A program made the position numbers and the translations under genes. From NCBI RefSeq assembly GCF_001262015.1, contig NZ_CP012074.1, positions 1,613,501-1,677,500 of the forward strand: a DNA stretch of 64,000 nucleotides. The letters run 5' to 3'. Below are positions 51,687-61,298 of this stretch, piece by piece. Position 1 is the stretch's first letter, and every line of letters begins with the position of its first letter. The notes beneath the pieces are model-generated. The model was not told the DNA's origin. It saw nothing but the letters and a program-made list of their open reading frames with translations, and made no database searches. Source of the stretch: Prevotella fusca JCM 17724. Its GTDB lineage: Bacteria; Bacteroidota; Bacteroidia; Bacteroidales; Bacteroidaceae.

Positions 51687-52460
51687 ATGAATGGTACACA
51701 ACATATTTCCGTAGTCATCAATACTTACAATGCAGAAGAGCATCTGAAAGCCGTACTCGAAGCCGTAAAGGACTTCGATGAGATTGTCATTTGCGACATG
51801 GAAAGTACTGACCAGACACTTGACATAGCACGTTCCTACAACTGTAAGATTGTTACCTTTCCCAAAGGTAACCTGCGCATTGTTGAGCCGGCACGCCAGT
51901 TTGCCATCGACAAGGCAAGCTCGCCGTGGGTACTGGTGGTCGATGCCGACGAGGTTGTTACCCCCGAACTACGCAAGTACCTCTATGATGCCATTCAGAA
52001 GGATGACTGTCCCGATGCCATTGCTATCCCACGGAAAAACTACTTCATGGGAAGAATGATGCACAGCAGCTATCCCGACTATATACTTCGCTTCCTACGA
52101 CGCAGCAAATGCAGCTGGCCTCCGGTCATTCATGCTGCCCCAAAGGTAGACGGAAACATCCTGAAGATTCCTGCATCACGCATGGAATTGGCTTTCGAGC
52201 ACCTTGCCAACGACAGTGTTGCCGACATTATCAGAAAGAACAACACTTATTCTGACTACGAAGTCCCACGCCGTCGTAAGAAAAACTATGGCTGTATGGC
52301 GCTCATCTATCGTCCTGCTTTCCGCTTCTTCAAGTCTTATTTTCTCAAACGGGGCTGTCGGGACGGTATCCCGGGGCTGATCCATGCCGTGCTGGATGCA
52401 GGATACCAGTTTGCCATCGTTGCCAAACTCTTAGAAGAAAAGCAAGCTAAACAAGGCTGA
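51687..52460 (+). CDS. WaaE/KdtX-like GT2 glycosyltransferase
   Basis: A 257-residue GT-A enzyme with HISVVINTYNAEEHLKAVLEAV, EIVICDMESTDQT and the metal motif VDADEVV near residue 90. The FMGR and basic C-terminal region (RRRKKNY, FLKRGCRDGIPGLIHAVLDAGYQF) is the pattern of the WaaE/KdtX branch, which adds glucose (or a related sugar) to the LPS inner core. No signal peptide; cytoplasmic face. Followed by a GT4 gene 173 bp later, likely in the same glycan pathway. A promoter box is unusually close to the ATG. Confidence 0.88.
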   Translation: MNGTQHISVVINTYNAEEHLKAVLEAVKDFDEIVICDMESTDQTLDIARSYNCKIVTFPKGNLRIVEPARQFAIDKASSPWVLVVDADEVVTPELRKYLYDAIQKDDCPDAIAIPRKNYFMGRMMHSSYPDYILRFLRRSKCSWPPVIHAAPKVDGNILKIPASRMELAFEHLANDSVADIIRKNNTYSDYEVPRRRKKNYGCMALIYRPAFRFFKSYFLKRGCRDGIPGLIHAVLDAGYQFAIVAKLLEEKQAKQG

Positions 52461-52633
52461 TTGTAATAACACTAAAGAACAAGACACCCTTTCCCATCTC
52501 ATAACTGAACCGCATACGCCTGCATATCCGACGGATAAAGAACCGCAGTCGGCCGAAAGAAGAGGAGGAAGCCACTCCTCAAGGCACGCACAAGCTGGCT
52601 ATGGAGTGGGTATCTTCTTCTCATCAAAATTGA

Positions 52634-53866
52634 ATGGATAGACAAGACTTCATTATGTCAAGTGAACAAAATAAAGACGTTAAACGCCGGTTTCACATCG
52701 TCTTCCTCATGTCACGCTTCCTTGACGGAGGAATAGATACGGTATTGATTGAATACCTTAAACACCTCGCAAAGAATGAGGAAGTAAAGGTTACCTTGGC
52801 AATCTCAACTGCTATGGGCACGCTCGAAGTGTACAGGCATGAAGTTCCAAAGAACGTGAAGACGGTCTATTTCTCGCAATCCCGTTATCTGACGAAGATC
52901 CCACAACGTCGTGTTGTCAAGAAAGCATCGAAAATCTCCAAGTTTTATGACGAGCTGGTCAATAATCCCATCAGACGTCATCGGGCGCAGAAAGCTATCA
53001 GACGGCTTGCAGAGACAGCTGACTTACTCATTGATTTCGACTGCTGTGCCTATTCCTTCCTGCACAATGTATGTGCAAAGAAGATAGCCTACTTCCATTT
53101 CAGCTTTGCACAGGTGATGAAACAGAACAGTCGTCGCATGAAACGCATCGGCAGGGAGCTGGAGAACTATGACACGGTTATAACCATCTCGAAGGCTATG
53201 CAGGAGGAGGGATGCCGTCTTTTCCCTGCTCTGAAGGACAAGATAGAGGTAATCTATAATGCCAAGAACCCTGAAATCATCCGGCAGAAAGCAGCCGTCA
53301 CACCTGATGACGAACGCATAAAACGCCCCTTCCTTCTGGCGGTAGAGCGGCTGGAAGAATCGCAGAAGGACCTCACAACCCTCCTTGAAGCCTATGCCCT
53401 GTTACGCAAGGAATACCATCGGGAGGAATGGCTGTACATTATAGGCAAAGGAAGATCAGAAGATGAACTGAAAGAAAAAGCCAAGGAATTGGGCATAGAC
53501 GACCGCACCGTCTTCCTTGGTTTCTGTGCCAACCCTTACCCGTGGATGCTCCATAGCAAGATGTTGGTTCACAGTGCGAAGTTTGAAGGGCTGCCCACCG
53601 TTCTCATTGAGGGGCTTCTGCTCAACAAGCTCATGGTAGCTACCGACTGTCCTACAGGTCCTCAGGAGATTCTTGACAATGGTAAAGCCGGACTGCTTGT
53701 CCCTGTCGGCAATGCGGCAGCGTTTGCCAAGGAGACAAACCGTCTGCTCAATGACAGCCAATTGCAAGCGTACATCCTCGAAGGTGTGCGTAACCGTGCC
53801 ACCGACTTCACCTTCCAGGCTGTTGACGGTCAGCTCAAAAAGATAGGTATAGGAGTTAATAAGTAG
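52634..53866 (+). CDS. GT4-type glycosyltransferase
   Basis: A 410-residue GT-B enzyme, paralogue of the one at 49659. The N-terminal domain opens FHIVFLMSRFLDGGIDTVLIEYLKHL. The C-terminal nucleotide-sugar site has LLAVERLEESQKDLTTLLEAY, the E-x7-E region VHSAKFEGLPTVLIEGLLL and ATDCPTGPQEIL. A start at 52655 (MSSEQNK) is also possible and would shorten it by seven residues. It faces the same way as the WaaE-like gene and likely acts in the same LPS/glycan pathway. The 757-bp region after it carries several repeats. Confidence 0.9.
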   Translation: MDRQDFIMSSEQNKDVKRRFHIVFLMSRFLDGGIDTVLIEYLKHLAKNEEVKVTLAISTAMGTLEVYRHEVPKNVKTVYFSQSRYLTKIPQRRVVKKASKISKFYDELVNNPIRRHRAQKAIRRLAETADLLIDFDCCAYSFLHNVCAKKIAYFHFSFAQVMKQNSRRMKRIGRELENYDTVITISKAMQEEGCRLFPALKDKIEVIYNAKNPEIIRQKAAVTPDDERIKRPFLLAVERLEESQKDLTTLLEAYALLRKEYHREEWLYIIGKGRSEDELKEKAKELGIDDRTVFLGFCANPYPWMLHSKMLVHSAKFEGLPTVLIEGLLLNKLMVATDCPTGPQEILDNGKAGLLVPVGNAAAFAKETNRLLNDSQLQAYILEGVRNRATDFTFQAVDGQLKKIGIGVNK

Positions 53867-53965
53867 GCTTCTGTATTGCCAACAGCCCGTGAGATACGGA
53901 CTTTCAAATTGTTCTTATCGGGTGATGATAAAGCATTAATCATCAGAATTGTTATCATCGTCACC

Positions 53966-54032
53966 GTAGGGACGCACGCTTCGTATGCCCGGCAACAGCT
54001 TTTTTACGGACACATGAAGCGTATGTCCCTAC
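53966..54032. repeat. 67-bp imperfect inverted repeat
   Basis: GTAGGGACGCACGCTTCGTATG at the left and the near-complement (ATGAAGCGTATGTCCCTAC) at the right, with TTTTTTACGGACAC between. It would form a strong hairpin in RNA. It lies about 100 bp after the GT4 stop and may act as a terminator or be a dispersed repeat. Confidence 0.7.
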
Positions 54033-54315
54033 AGGCAACATCCTTGTTACCCCCCTCAATGAAAAACTCTTCCCTCTCATAACCATTTATTTGTTTCCAT
54101 TTGTTTTCATCTATGTACTGCATTCAATTACATTTAACCGTAGTTGAAAGCAATGACAATGGCACTTTTCCTGCACCTTTATACCCTTCAGCACATCAGG
54201 ATATTATAGACCAGTGCAAATAAAAGTACTTAATTGCAATGCAATCAGGCGTTGGACGATACACGGGTAAGCATTACTTACAGTACAGGTGACGCACAGA
54301 TTGAATTGCAGATTA

Positions 54316-54415
54316 TCCACTGTTTCCGATTTCTTTTCATGAAAAGAATTATTTTTCTTCACGAAAAGAAATATTTATTTTCATGAAAATAAATATTTTT
54401 CATCATGAACATAAC
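54316..54415. repeat. Family-1 22-bp array, copy F
   Basis: Cores at 54338, 54360, 54382 and 54404, 22 bp apart. About 110 bp upstream (54212-54265) is a degenerate two-unit stretch resembling family 2 (GTGCAAATAAAAGTACTTAATTG...). The rest of the 53867-54623 gap holds the 67-bp hairpin and a promoter. Confidence 0.9.
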
Positions 54416-54552
54416 TCAATACAAAGTGTAGTTTTACCTTCTCGCCCTTTTTCTTTATACCTTTATTCTGTCTTAGTCATTCGTCCCAAATCATAGTATT
54501 TCAGCGGCTTGGATAGCTATGCAGCCCGCTTTCTCGTTGTCTGTCCCCAGTA

Positions 54553-54584
54553 TTTGGAAGCAGTCAAAAGGGTTCATATATTTG
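54553..54584 (+). promoter_or_regulatory. Perfect Bacteroidetes promoter
   Basis: TTTG at 54553-54556, 20 bases, TATATTTG at 54577-54584. It lies 39 bp before the ATG at 54624 and supports that start over the longer upstream frame. Confidence 0.78.
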
Positions 54585-54623
54585 CAGCAGAGAACAATGT
54601 TTCACTTATTAAATTCAAAGCGT

Positions 54624-55265
54624 ATGAAAACTTTAATTTCAAAAATCATCGTTATCGTTGCCCTCTTGTGTGCAACCAATGTCAATGCACAGAACAACAA
54701 GCAGTTTGAAACACAGCTGGGTACTGTGCTGAGTAATGTAAATGCTAATGAAGCATCGTCAGTCGTGAAGGGAATGGAGGAGCTGAGGCGTATTGAAAAA
54801 CAGTACCCTGATGCGTGGCTACCCACTTATTACCGCACGCTCTATGCTCTTCAGTATGCCGTATGTTTTCCAAAGGATGCTTATTCTTCCCTGTTTTTGG
54901 ATGCGGTGAAGGCTGATGTCGAGGCGTTACAGTCGAAGAGCGGGGTCGACCACTCTGAAGCATTGACGCTGAAAGGATTTTATTATACGGCACTCATCGT
55001 GCAGAATCCGGCAGTGAATGGCAAGCTGTATTATGTCGATGCCATAAGCAGTTACAAGGCTGCGATGGGTATCAATCCGGAGAATCCCCGTCCCCGTATG
55101 CTCCTTTACATCTTCTTCGAGAATATGAGTAAGGAGACTGGAAAGCCGAGTATGAACGGACCCAAGGACTTGGAAACCATCAAAGAACTCTTTGCCAAGG
55201 AACGGAAGAACGGTTTGCAGCCATCGTGGGGACGTGAGCTGATAGGTTTCTCCAAGCAGAAGTAA
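54624..55265 (+). CDS. Secreted TPR-like helical protein
   Basis: A 213-residue protein starting at MKTLISK, downstream of a perfect promoter, with a signal peptide ending NVNAQN. The mature protein is mostly alpha-helical with Ala/Tyr/Leu-rich repeats (YYRTLYALQYAV, ALTLKGFYYTAL, AISSYKAAMGINPENPRPRMLLYIFF), consistent with TPR-like repeats. I do not recognise a specific family; similar small periplasmic TPR-type proteins occur across Bacteroidetes. It stands alone, 341 bp before LemA. Confidence 0.75.
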   Translation: MKTLISKIIVIVALLCATNVNAQNNKQFETQLGTVLSNVNANEASSVVKGMEELRRIEKQYPDAWLPTYYRTLYALQYAVCFPKDAYSSLFLDAVKADVEALQSKSGVDHSEALTLKGFYYTALIVQNPAVNGKLYYVDAISSYKAAMGINPENPRPRMLLYIFFENMSKETGKPSMNGPKDLETIKELFAKERKNGLQPSWGRELIGFSKQK

Positions 55266-55529
55266 GGACTGGGAGAGGATGCCCCTGTGCTTTTTGAGCG
55301 TGTGGGGACTGTGTATGACAGTTTATGTACTTAATAGATAAAAGTTTTACGGATACCCATATCGGGTGTCCGTAAATGGTTATAGGGTAGGAGTCGGGCG
55401 TGTTTCCGTGTGACAGGGCTTATTAATAGCATTCACAGTCGTCCACTGTCTTTTTGCAGCAGGTTTATCTCGAATTCTCCTTTTTATACATCGTCATTTA
55501 CAAAAAAAGAGTCACATAAAGACCATGGA

Positions 55530-55561
55530 TTTGCCACCTTTCAGAAAAAGGTGTATCTTTG
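55530..55561 (+). promoter_or_regulatory. lemA promoter
   Basis: TTTG at 55530-55533, 20 bases, TATCTTTG at 55554-55561; exact consensus. It lies 44 bp before the LemA ATG. The rest of the 340-bp gap shows nothing else. Confidence 0.8.
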
Positions 55562-55605
55562 AAGGCTAAAACCAATGATTGTTAAAATAAAAATAATAGT
55601 AAGCT

Positions 55606-56355
55606 ATGGCGAATTTATTGGATGAAGTGACAGGACCTGTGAACGATGCAGGTCGTGATGTACACGTGATTGACAGGCAGCTGCCTGTACAGGTGGGCTT
55701 TGGTTCAACGCTCTTTCAGATTGCATTGTGGGTTGTAATTCCCGTTCTGGTACTGTTGTATGTGCTGGTTATGGGCGGTGCGCTGCCGAACGCATTGATG
55801 GTTGGCGTGGTAGGCTGCCTGCTGGGTATCCTTCCGGGTGTCATCTTCATCTTTATGAAGATATCTGCCCGTAATTACTTCCAGCAGCTTGAGCAGCGTA
55901 TTCAGGCTGAGGCATCAAACATTGACAACTATCTGGAACAGCGTGTTCAGATACTTCAGAACGTGGCGGGGCTTGTGGAGCGTGCCATCGACCTCGATAA
56001 GGACGTGATGAAAGCCGTTGCTGCCCTGCGTGGTGGCGGTGTGAACGAGGGAAACAGAAGCGATGTGAACGCACAGGTGAATGCCGCTTTCGGTCGGCTC
56101 TTCCCACAGGTAGAGGCTTATCCGGAGCTGAAGGCACACAATGCCATTGCCGATGCGATGCAGCAGAACAACTACCTGCAGCGTGAGATAACGGCTGCCC
56201 GCACCGTCTATAACAGTCGGGTGACACAATGGAATACGGATATATTCTCCTGGCCTACGAAGATGATCGTGGCTGCCCGGCAAGGCTATACGACACGCAT
56301 ACCGTTTACTGCATCGGCTGAGACACGTGAGGCGGCAAGAGAAAAGTTCTTCTAA
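55606..56355 (+). CDS. LemA-family membrane protein
   Basis: A 249-residue LemA protein. Two N-terminal membrane spans (about residues 35-85) are followed by the long helical LemA domain with IDNYLEQRVQILQNVAGLVERAIDLDKDV and NAAFGRLFPQVEAYPELKAHNAI, the family's recognised core. It ends with the VTQWNTDIFSWPTKMIVAARQGY segment. Function is not established. LemA is often beside membrane proteins of unknown role, here the 576-residue gene 14 bp downstream, which suggests the two act together. Confidence 0.93.
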   Translation: MANLLDEVTGPVNDAGRDVHVIDRQLPVQVGFGSTLFQIALWVVIPVLVLLYVLVMGGALPNALMVGVVGCLLGILPGVIFIFMKISARNYFQQLEQRIQAEASNIDNYLEQRVQILQNVAGLVERAIDLDKDVMKAVAALRGGGVNEGNRSDVNAQVNAAFGRLFPQVEAYPELKAHNAIADAMQQNNYLQREITAARTVYNSRVTQWNTDIFSWPTKMIVAARQGYTTRIPFTASAETREAAREKFF

Positions 56356-56369
56356 GACTGTGGAAATAG

Positions 56370-58100
56370 ATGGTTGAGGATATCTATGATCCGCTAAACG
56401 AATACATCAGCACCTTTAAGGCGAAGTTCAAGAAGGTAGCTGAGGAAACCTTCGATAGGCTTGCCGATGAGGCGCAGGTTGATGTTGAGGCGAACCGTGA
56501 GACCTGCCGGCAGATCTATGAGGATGAGGCAAGACTTGAGGATGTGTCCAGTCGTATCGTATGGTGGACAGTGTTGTGTGTCATTCTGTGGATATGTGTG
56601 GTGGCAGGTGTTGCTCTCGTTTATGTAAAATGGAATGAGTTTCCGATGGAACACCTGCTGCTTATAGCCGGTGCCGAAGCCCTGTTGCTTGTCTTCCTGC
56701 TGATGAAGGTGCATCCAGTCTTGAAACGTCTGCGCAGTCAGAAGGGGGAGTTAGTGGAAAAGGTGGGGGCATTGAAGCAGGATGCCTGGAACCAGATGGC
56801 AGCACTGAACAGGCTCTACGACTGGGACATCTTCACCCGAATGATGTCGAAGACTGTGCCGAGGCTGGAGTTCGACCCCTATGTCACGACACAGCGTCTT
56901 GCTGACCTGCGCACTACCTATGGGTGGGATGACTCCTTCAATACCGAGCGTTCGGTGCTTTATGCCCATTCCGGACTTATCAACGGCAATCCGTTTGTCA
57001 TCTGCAGGACACGCAAGATGGAGATGGGGCAGAAGACCTATCACGGACAGAGGACCATTTATTGGACGACAACAGAGACTGGTCCGGACGGTAAGACACG
57101 TACCGTGCACCGTTCAGAGACCCTGCATGCCAGTGTGACGGCACCTTATCCCGAGTATATCGAGCGTACACGGCTAATCTATGGCAATACGGCTGCACCC
57201 GACCTGACTTTCTATCGCAAGCCGAACGGACTGGCAGGAAAGGAAAGCTCATTGCGTTTCAAGTGGGACAGGTTCTGGTTGAGGCGCAAAGCACGTAACC
57301 TTGAGAACGGCGACTTTGCTATGCTGACAAACGAGGAGTTTGAGGTTGCATTCAATACAAGTAACCGAAACGACAACCAGCAGTATGCCTTACTCTTCAC
57401 GCCGTTGGCGCAGCAGACTATGATGGCACTCCTGCAGGACAGGACGGAGGGCTATGGTGATGACTTCGATTTCGACAAGAACCGTATGATTAATACCATT
57501 ATGCCCCTGCATATACAGGAGATGGAACTCGACATGAATCCAGACCAGTATCGCAGCTTTGACTTCGAGAAAGCCAGGAAAGACTTTTATGAGATCAACG
57601 CAAGGTACTTCCGTGCCATTTACTTCAGCTTTGCTCCTTTGCTTTGTGTGCCGATGTATCAGCAGATACGGTCGCAGCAGGACATCTATGGGCACGATAT
57701 GGAAGCAAAGAGTTCGTTCTGGGAACAGGAGTCACTGGCTAACTTCTGGGGACAGGAGCACTTTGAGCATACCTATTGTGTGACACCGTGTATTTTGAAA
57801 ACCACCGCAAAGGCGCAGGGTGACGGCAATACGCTGATTAATGTCACGGCACACGGTTTCCGTTCAGAGTCCCGTATGTCGTATATCAGCAAGCTGGGCG
57901 GTGATGGTTCGTGGCATGATGTGCCGGTGAAATGGTATGAGTTCCTGCCTGTTGAGGGCAACGGACAAATCCTTATGCAGGAAGATAACCAGCAAGGGGA
58001 TGTTACGATGAGTCAGACACAGCGTATGACCCATATCAGTGATGTGTTACAGAAAACGCATCTGGACGTTTATAGGCGTCATATTGCGTCTAAGGTGTAG
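56370..58100 (+). CDS. Large membrane protein, LemA partner, unknown function
   Basis: A 576-residue protein with two membrane spans near residues 65-110, preceded by a charged helical region and followed by a large cytoplasmic or periplasmic part. That part is rich in Tyr, Arg and acidic residues, with no known catalytic motif. It starts 14 bp after lemA, so the pair is an operon. The layout (two spans then a DUF3137-like body) recalls LemA-associated membrane proteins, for example the MAG1210 group in mycoplasmas, but that resemblance is a guess. Codon use matches its neighbours. Confidence 0.75.
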   Translation: MVEDIYDPLNEYISTFKAKFKKVAEETFDRLADEAQVDVEANRETCRQIYEDEARLEDVSSRIVWWTVLCVILWICVVAGVALVYVKWNEFPMEHLLLIAGAEALLLVFLLMKVHPVLKRLRSQKGELVEKVGALKQDAWNQMAALNRLYDWDIFTRMMSKTVPRLEFDPYVTTQRLADLRTTYGWDDSFNTERSVLYAHSGLINGNPFVICRTRKMEMGQKTYHGQRTIYWTTTETGPDGKTRTVHRSETLHASVTAPYPEYIERTRLIYGNTAAPDLTFYRKPNGLAGKESSLRFKWDRFWLRRKARNLENGDFAMLTNEEFEVAFNTSNRNDNQQYALLFTPLAQQTMMALLQDRTEGYGDDFDFDKNRMINTIMPLHIQEMELDMNPDQYRSFDFEKARKDFYEINARYFRAIYFSFAPLLCVPMYQQIRSQQDIYGHDMEAKSSFWEQESLANFWGQEHFEHTYCVTPCILKTTAKAQGDGNTLINVTAHGFRSESRMSYISKLGGDGSWHDVPVKWYEFLPVEGNGQILMQEDNQQGDVTMSQTQRMTHISDVLQKTHLDVYRRHIASKV

Positions 58101-58123
58101 CCTATAGGAGGCTGATAAAAACA

Positions 58124-58162
58124 CAGCGGACGGCAAAAACGATATGCTTTCGCCGTCCGCTG
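58124..58162. terminator. Bidirectional terminator between lemA partner and upp
   Basis: CAGCGGACGGC and its complement GCCGTCCGCTG enclose a 17-base loop. A T-rich run follows on the minus-strand side (GTTTTTAT), so it works best for upp; the plus-strand gene also ends 24 bp before it. Confidence 0.7.
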
Positions 58163-58179
58163 GATTATATAAGAATGAT

Positions 58180-58839
58180 TTATATCTTCTCACCATAGCA
58201 CAGGTCGCCGGCATCACCGAAGCCTGGAACGATGTACTTGTGTTCGTTCAGTCCTTCGTCAATGGCTGCACACCAAATGGTTGTAGAGTCTTCCGGGAAA
58301 GTCTTGCGGATGTGTGCGATGCCTTCCGGTGTAGCCAGCAGACAGGCAACGTGGACGTGGCGTGGCATTCCCTTGGAGAGGATAGCCTTGTAGCCAAGCT
58401 CCATAGAACCGCCGGTAGCCAGCATCGGGTCAGCGATGATGAGTGTCTTGCCGTTGATGTCAGGTGTAGCAAGATATTCCACATGGATACCTACCTCGTG
58501 ATGGTCAGCATCCTTATACTCACGATAGGCACTGACAAAGGCATTGCCGGCATGGTCAAAGATATTAAGGAAGCCATTGTGGAAAGGAAGTCCGGCACGG
58601 AAGATGGTTGCCAGGACAACCTTGTCGGTCGGTACATTTACCTGTGCCGTACCCAATGGAGTAACAACATTCTTTGGTTCGTAGTTCAGCGTCTTGGAAA
58701 TTTCAAAAGCCTCAAACTCTCCTATTCGCATAACGTTGTTGCGGAAGAGCAGGCGATTCTTCTGATAGTCTTTGTCACGGATTTCAGCCAGGTACTGGTT
58801 GATGATCGAGTTCTGTTCCGAAAAATTAATGATGTCCAT
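58180..58839 (-). CDS. upp: Uracil phosphoribosyltransferase
   Basis: Makes UMP from uracil and PRPP in pyrimidine salvage. A 219-residue cytoplasmic enzyme with the PRPP loop LIIADPMLATGGS (about 133-145), a RAGLPFHNGFLNIFDHAGNAFVSAYREY block and the C-terminal VPGFGDAGDLCYG motif, all as in Upp. Length is normal. It has its own promoter upstream (58897-58929) and faces the lemA pair. Confidence 0.96.
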   Translation of the reverse strand: MDIINFSEQNSIINQYLAEIRDKDYQKNRLLFRNNVMRIGEFEAFEISKTLNYEPKNVVTPLGTAQVNVPTDKVVLATIFRAGLPFHNGFLNIFDHAGNAFVSAYREYKDADHHEVGIHVEYLATPDINGKTLIIADPMLATGGSMELGYKAILSKGMPRHVHVACLLATPEGIAHIRKTFPEDSTTIWCAAIDEGLNEHKYIVPGFGDAGDLCYGEKI

Positions 58840-58896
58840 TTTCTATCTTAGGTGTTATAGACAAGTAAGTTAGCAACTTGCCTTGCAAAATTTCGG

Positions 58897-58929
58897 CAAA
58901 AGTAAGAAATTAATTTGAAGTTTTGCAAA
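58897..58929 (-). promoter_or_regulatory. upp promoter
   Basis: On the minus strand TTTG, a 21-base spacer and TACTTTTG. It lies 58 bp upstream of the upp start codon. Confidence 0.65.
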
Positions 58930-59018
58930 GTCTAATTTGCAAATATACCTGTGGTCATTGTTTTTTTAATTTCTTTAACCTTGTTGAGAAATACTTTGAT
59001 ACTTTTTCTTAGCTATTT

Positions 59019-59050
59019 TTTGTGTGAGTTTAATATTTATATTACCTTTG
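59019..59050 (+). promoter_or_regulatory. pckA promoter
   Basis: TTTG at 59019-59022, 20 bases, TACCTTTG at 59043-59050, an exact match to the phylum consensus. It lies 71 bp before the ATG, leaving an AT-rich leader. Confidence 0.8.
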
Positions 59051-59120
59051 CGGTGTCTTTTTAATAAGACACTAAAGGTCAAAGACTAAATCAATTTTCA
59101 ACTAAATACATTTATAAGAA

Positions 59121-60734
59121 ATGGCAAAGTTTGATAAGAGCGTACTTGAGAAGTACGGTATTACAGGTACAACAGAAGTACTTTACAATCCTTCTTACGA
59201 GGTATTGTTCAACGAGGAGACAAAGGAAGGCCTTGACGGCTTCGAGGTTGGTCAGGAAACAGAGCTCGGCGCTGTGAACGTAATGACAGGTATCTACACT
59301 GGTCGTTCTCCTAAGGATAAATTCATCGTTGATGATGAGAACTCTCACGATACAGTATGGTGGGACTCTGAGGAGTATCACAATGACAACCACCGTGCAA
59401 GCAAGGAGACTTGGGCTGCAGTAAAGGACATCGCACAGAAGGAGCTTTCAAACAAGCGTCTTTTCGTAGTTGACGGTTTCTGCGGTACACACAAGGACAC
59501 ACGTATGAAGATCCGCTTCATCGTTGAGGTTGCTTGGCAGGCTCACTTCGTAACAAACATGTTCATCCGTCCAAAGGATGAGGCTGACTTCGACCAGGAG
59601 CCTGACTTCGTTGTTTACAACGCTTCAAAGGCTAAGGTTGAGAACTGGAAGGAACTCGGTCTGCATTCAGAGACAGCTGTTGTGTTCAACGTTACTTCCA
59701 AGGAGCAGGTTATCATCAACACATGGTACGGTGGTGAGATGAAGAAGGGTATGTTCTCTATGATGAACTACTTCCTCCCATTGAAGGGTATTGCTGCTAT
59801 GCACTGCTCTGCAAACACTGACATGAAGGGTGAGAACACTGCAATCTTCTTCGGTCTTTCTGGTACAGGTAAGACTACTCTCTCTACCGATCCAAAGCGT
59901 AAGCTCATCGGTGATGACGAGCACGGATGGGATGACAATGGTGTGTTCAACTTCGAGGGTGGCTGCTACGCAAAGGTTATCAACCTTGACAAGGAGTCTG
60001 AGCCAGACATCTACGGTGCAATCAGACGTGATGCTCTTCTCGAGAACGTAACTGTTGACGAGAACGGTAAGATTGACTTTGAAGACAAGAGCGTAACTGA
60101 GAACACTCGTGTTTCTTACCCAATCTATCACATCAAGAACATCCAGCGTCCAGAGTCTCACGGACCAGCTGCTAAGCAGGTTATCTTCCTGTCAGCTGAC
60201 GCATTCGGTGTATTGCCTCCAGTTTCTATCCTGGATGCAGAGCAGACAAAGTACTACTTCCTCTCTGGTTTCACCGCTAAGCTGGCTGGTACAGAGCGTG
60301 GTATCACTGAGCCTACTCCAACATTCTCTGCTTGCTTCGGTCAGGCATTCCTGGAGCTTCACCCAACAAAGTATGCTGAGGAGCTCGTTAAGAAGATGGA
60401 GAAGAGCGGTGCTAAGGCTTACTTAGTTAACACTGGCTGGAACGGTACAGGCAAGCGTATCTCAATCAAGGATACCCGTGGTATCATCGATGCTATCCTG
60501 AACCACTCAATCGATGCTGCTCCAACAAAGCAGATTCCTTACTTCAACTTCACTGTTCCTACACAGCTCGAAGGTGTTGCAACAGATATTCTCGATCCAC
60601 GCGACACTTACGCTGATGCAGCTGAGTGGGAAGAGAAGGCTAAGGACCTCGCAGCTCGTTTCATCAAGAACTTCAAGAAGTACGAGGACAACGAGGCTGG
60701 TAAGGCTCTCGTAGCAGCTGGTCCACAGCTCTAA
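59121..60734 (+). CDS. pckA: Phosphoenolpyruvate carboxykinase (ATP)
   Basis: Interconverts oxaloacetate and PEP with ATP/ADP. In Prevotella-type fermentation it mainly runs toward oxaloacetate to fix CO2 on the way to succinate (family knowledge). The 537-residue protein has the P-loop [11 protein letters not shown] (about 244-254), the metal motif DDEHGWDD and the [17 protein letters not shown] block. Codon choice is markedly more uniform than in neighbours (frequent TCT, GCT, AAG, CGT), as expected for a very highly expressed gene. It has a perfect promoter and a strong terminator. Confidence 0.97.
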   Translation: MAKFDKSVLEKYGITGTTEVLYNPSYEVLFNEETKEGLDGFEVGQETELGAVNVMTGIYTGRSPKDKFIVDDENSHDTVWWDSEEYHNDNHRASKETWAAVKDIAQKELSNKRLFVVDGFCGTHKDTRMKIRFIVEVAWQAHFVTNMFIRPKDEADFDQEPDFVVYNASKAKVENWKELGLHSETAVVFNVTSKEQVIINTWYGGEMKKGMFSMMNYFLPLKGIAAMHCSANTDMKGENTAIFFGLSGTGKTTLSTDPKRKLIGDDEHGWDDNGVFNFEGGCYAKVINLDKESEPDIYGAIRRDALLENVTVDENGKIDFEDKSVTENTRVSYPIYHIKNIQRPESHGPAAKQVIFLSADAFGVLPPVSILDAEQTKYYFLSGFTAKLAGTERGITEPTPTFSACFGQAFLELHPTKYAEELVKKMEKSGAKAYLVNTGWNGTGKRISIKDTRGIIDAILNHSIDAAPTKQIPYFNFTVPTQLEGVATDILDPRDTYADAAEWEEKAKDLAARFIKNFKKYEDNEAGKALVAAGPQL

Positions 60735-60767
60735 GTCTTTCGGAATACTTCTGAACAGATAATCAGG

Positions 60768-60801
60768 CTCCCATCCGCAGCAATGCGGGTGGGAGTTTTT
60801 T
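60768..60801 (+). terminator. Intrinsic terminator of pckA
   Basis: CTCCCATCCGCA, a 4-base loop and TGCGGGTGGGAG followed by TTTTTT. It starts 33 bp after the stop codon. Confidence 0.92.
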
Positions 60802-61034
60802 GTTTCTGTTATATGAAGGTTTGCGGATGTTGGTTGGGTTTGGTGGGCGATAATACTCTTTTAGACTGTTCGGAAGCATGCCCATCAGCAGGAAAAGAAT
60901 ACTGGTGTGTTATTGATTTGTTGTGAAATATATTTACACTAAAGACTGGCTGACATGACTTCATTCCGTCTCAAAAGGCTTTTTTGGACACGCTTGTAAA
61001 GTGATTGTTGTCAAATGGTTATAGAGCTGTGCAA

Positions 61035-61144
61035 GAAAAGGTGCTTAGTTGGACTTCAAAAGGGCATCTATTGGAGCTCAAAAGGGCATCTATTAGACGT
61101 CAATCTGGCGTTAATTCAAATGCAATTAAGCATCAATAGTTTTC
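61035..61144. repeat. Family-2 22-bp array, copy 3
   Basis: Five units of exactly 22 bp at 61035, 61057, 61079, 61101 and 61123. The first two units align closely with those of copy 2. No inverted ends like those of elements 1 and 2 flank it. Confidence 0.9.
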
Positions 61145-61298
61145 CATGTGCTGATTTTTTATTGCAAAATGGAAGGTAGTAACGGCTTCAAGGTTTGTGG
61201 AGGTAAGATGTTCTTCATCGGTTCTTTGTTTTGGAGATACGGTTGTCGTCTTTCCCTCCAATGCCTGCCTGCTGGCTATGCTGTTTTCTGAATCAACC

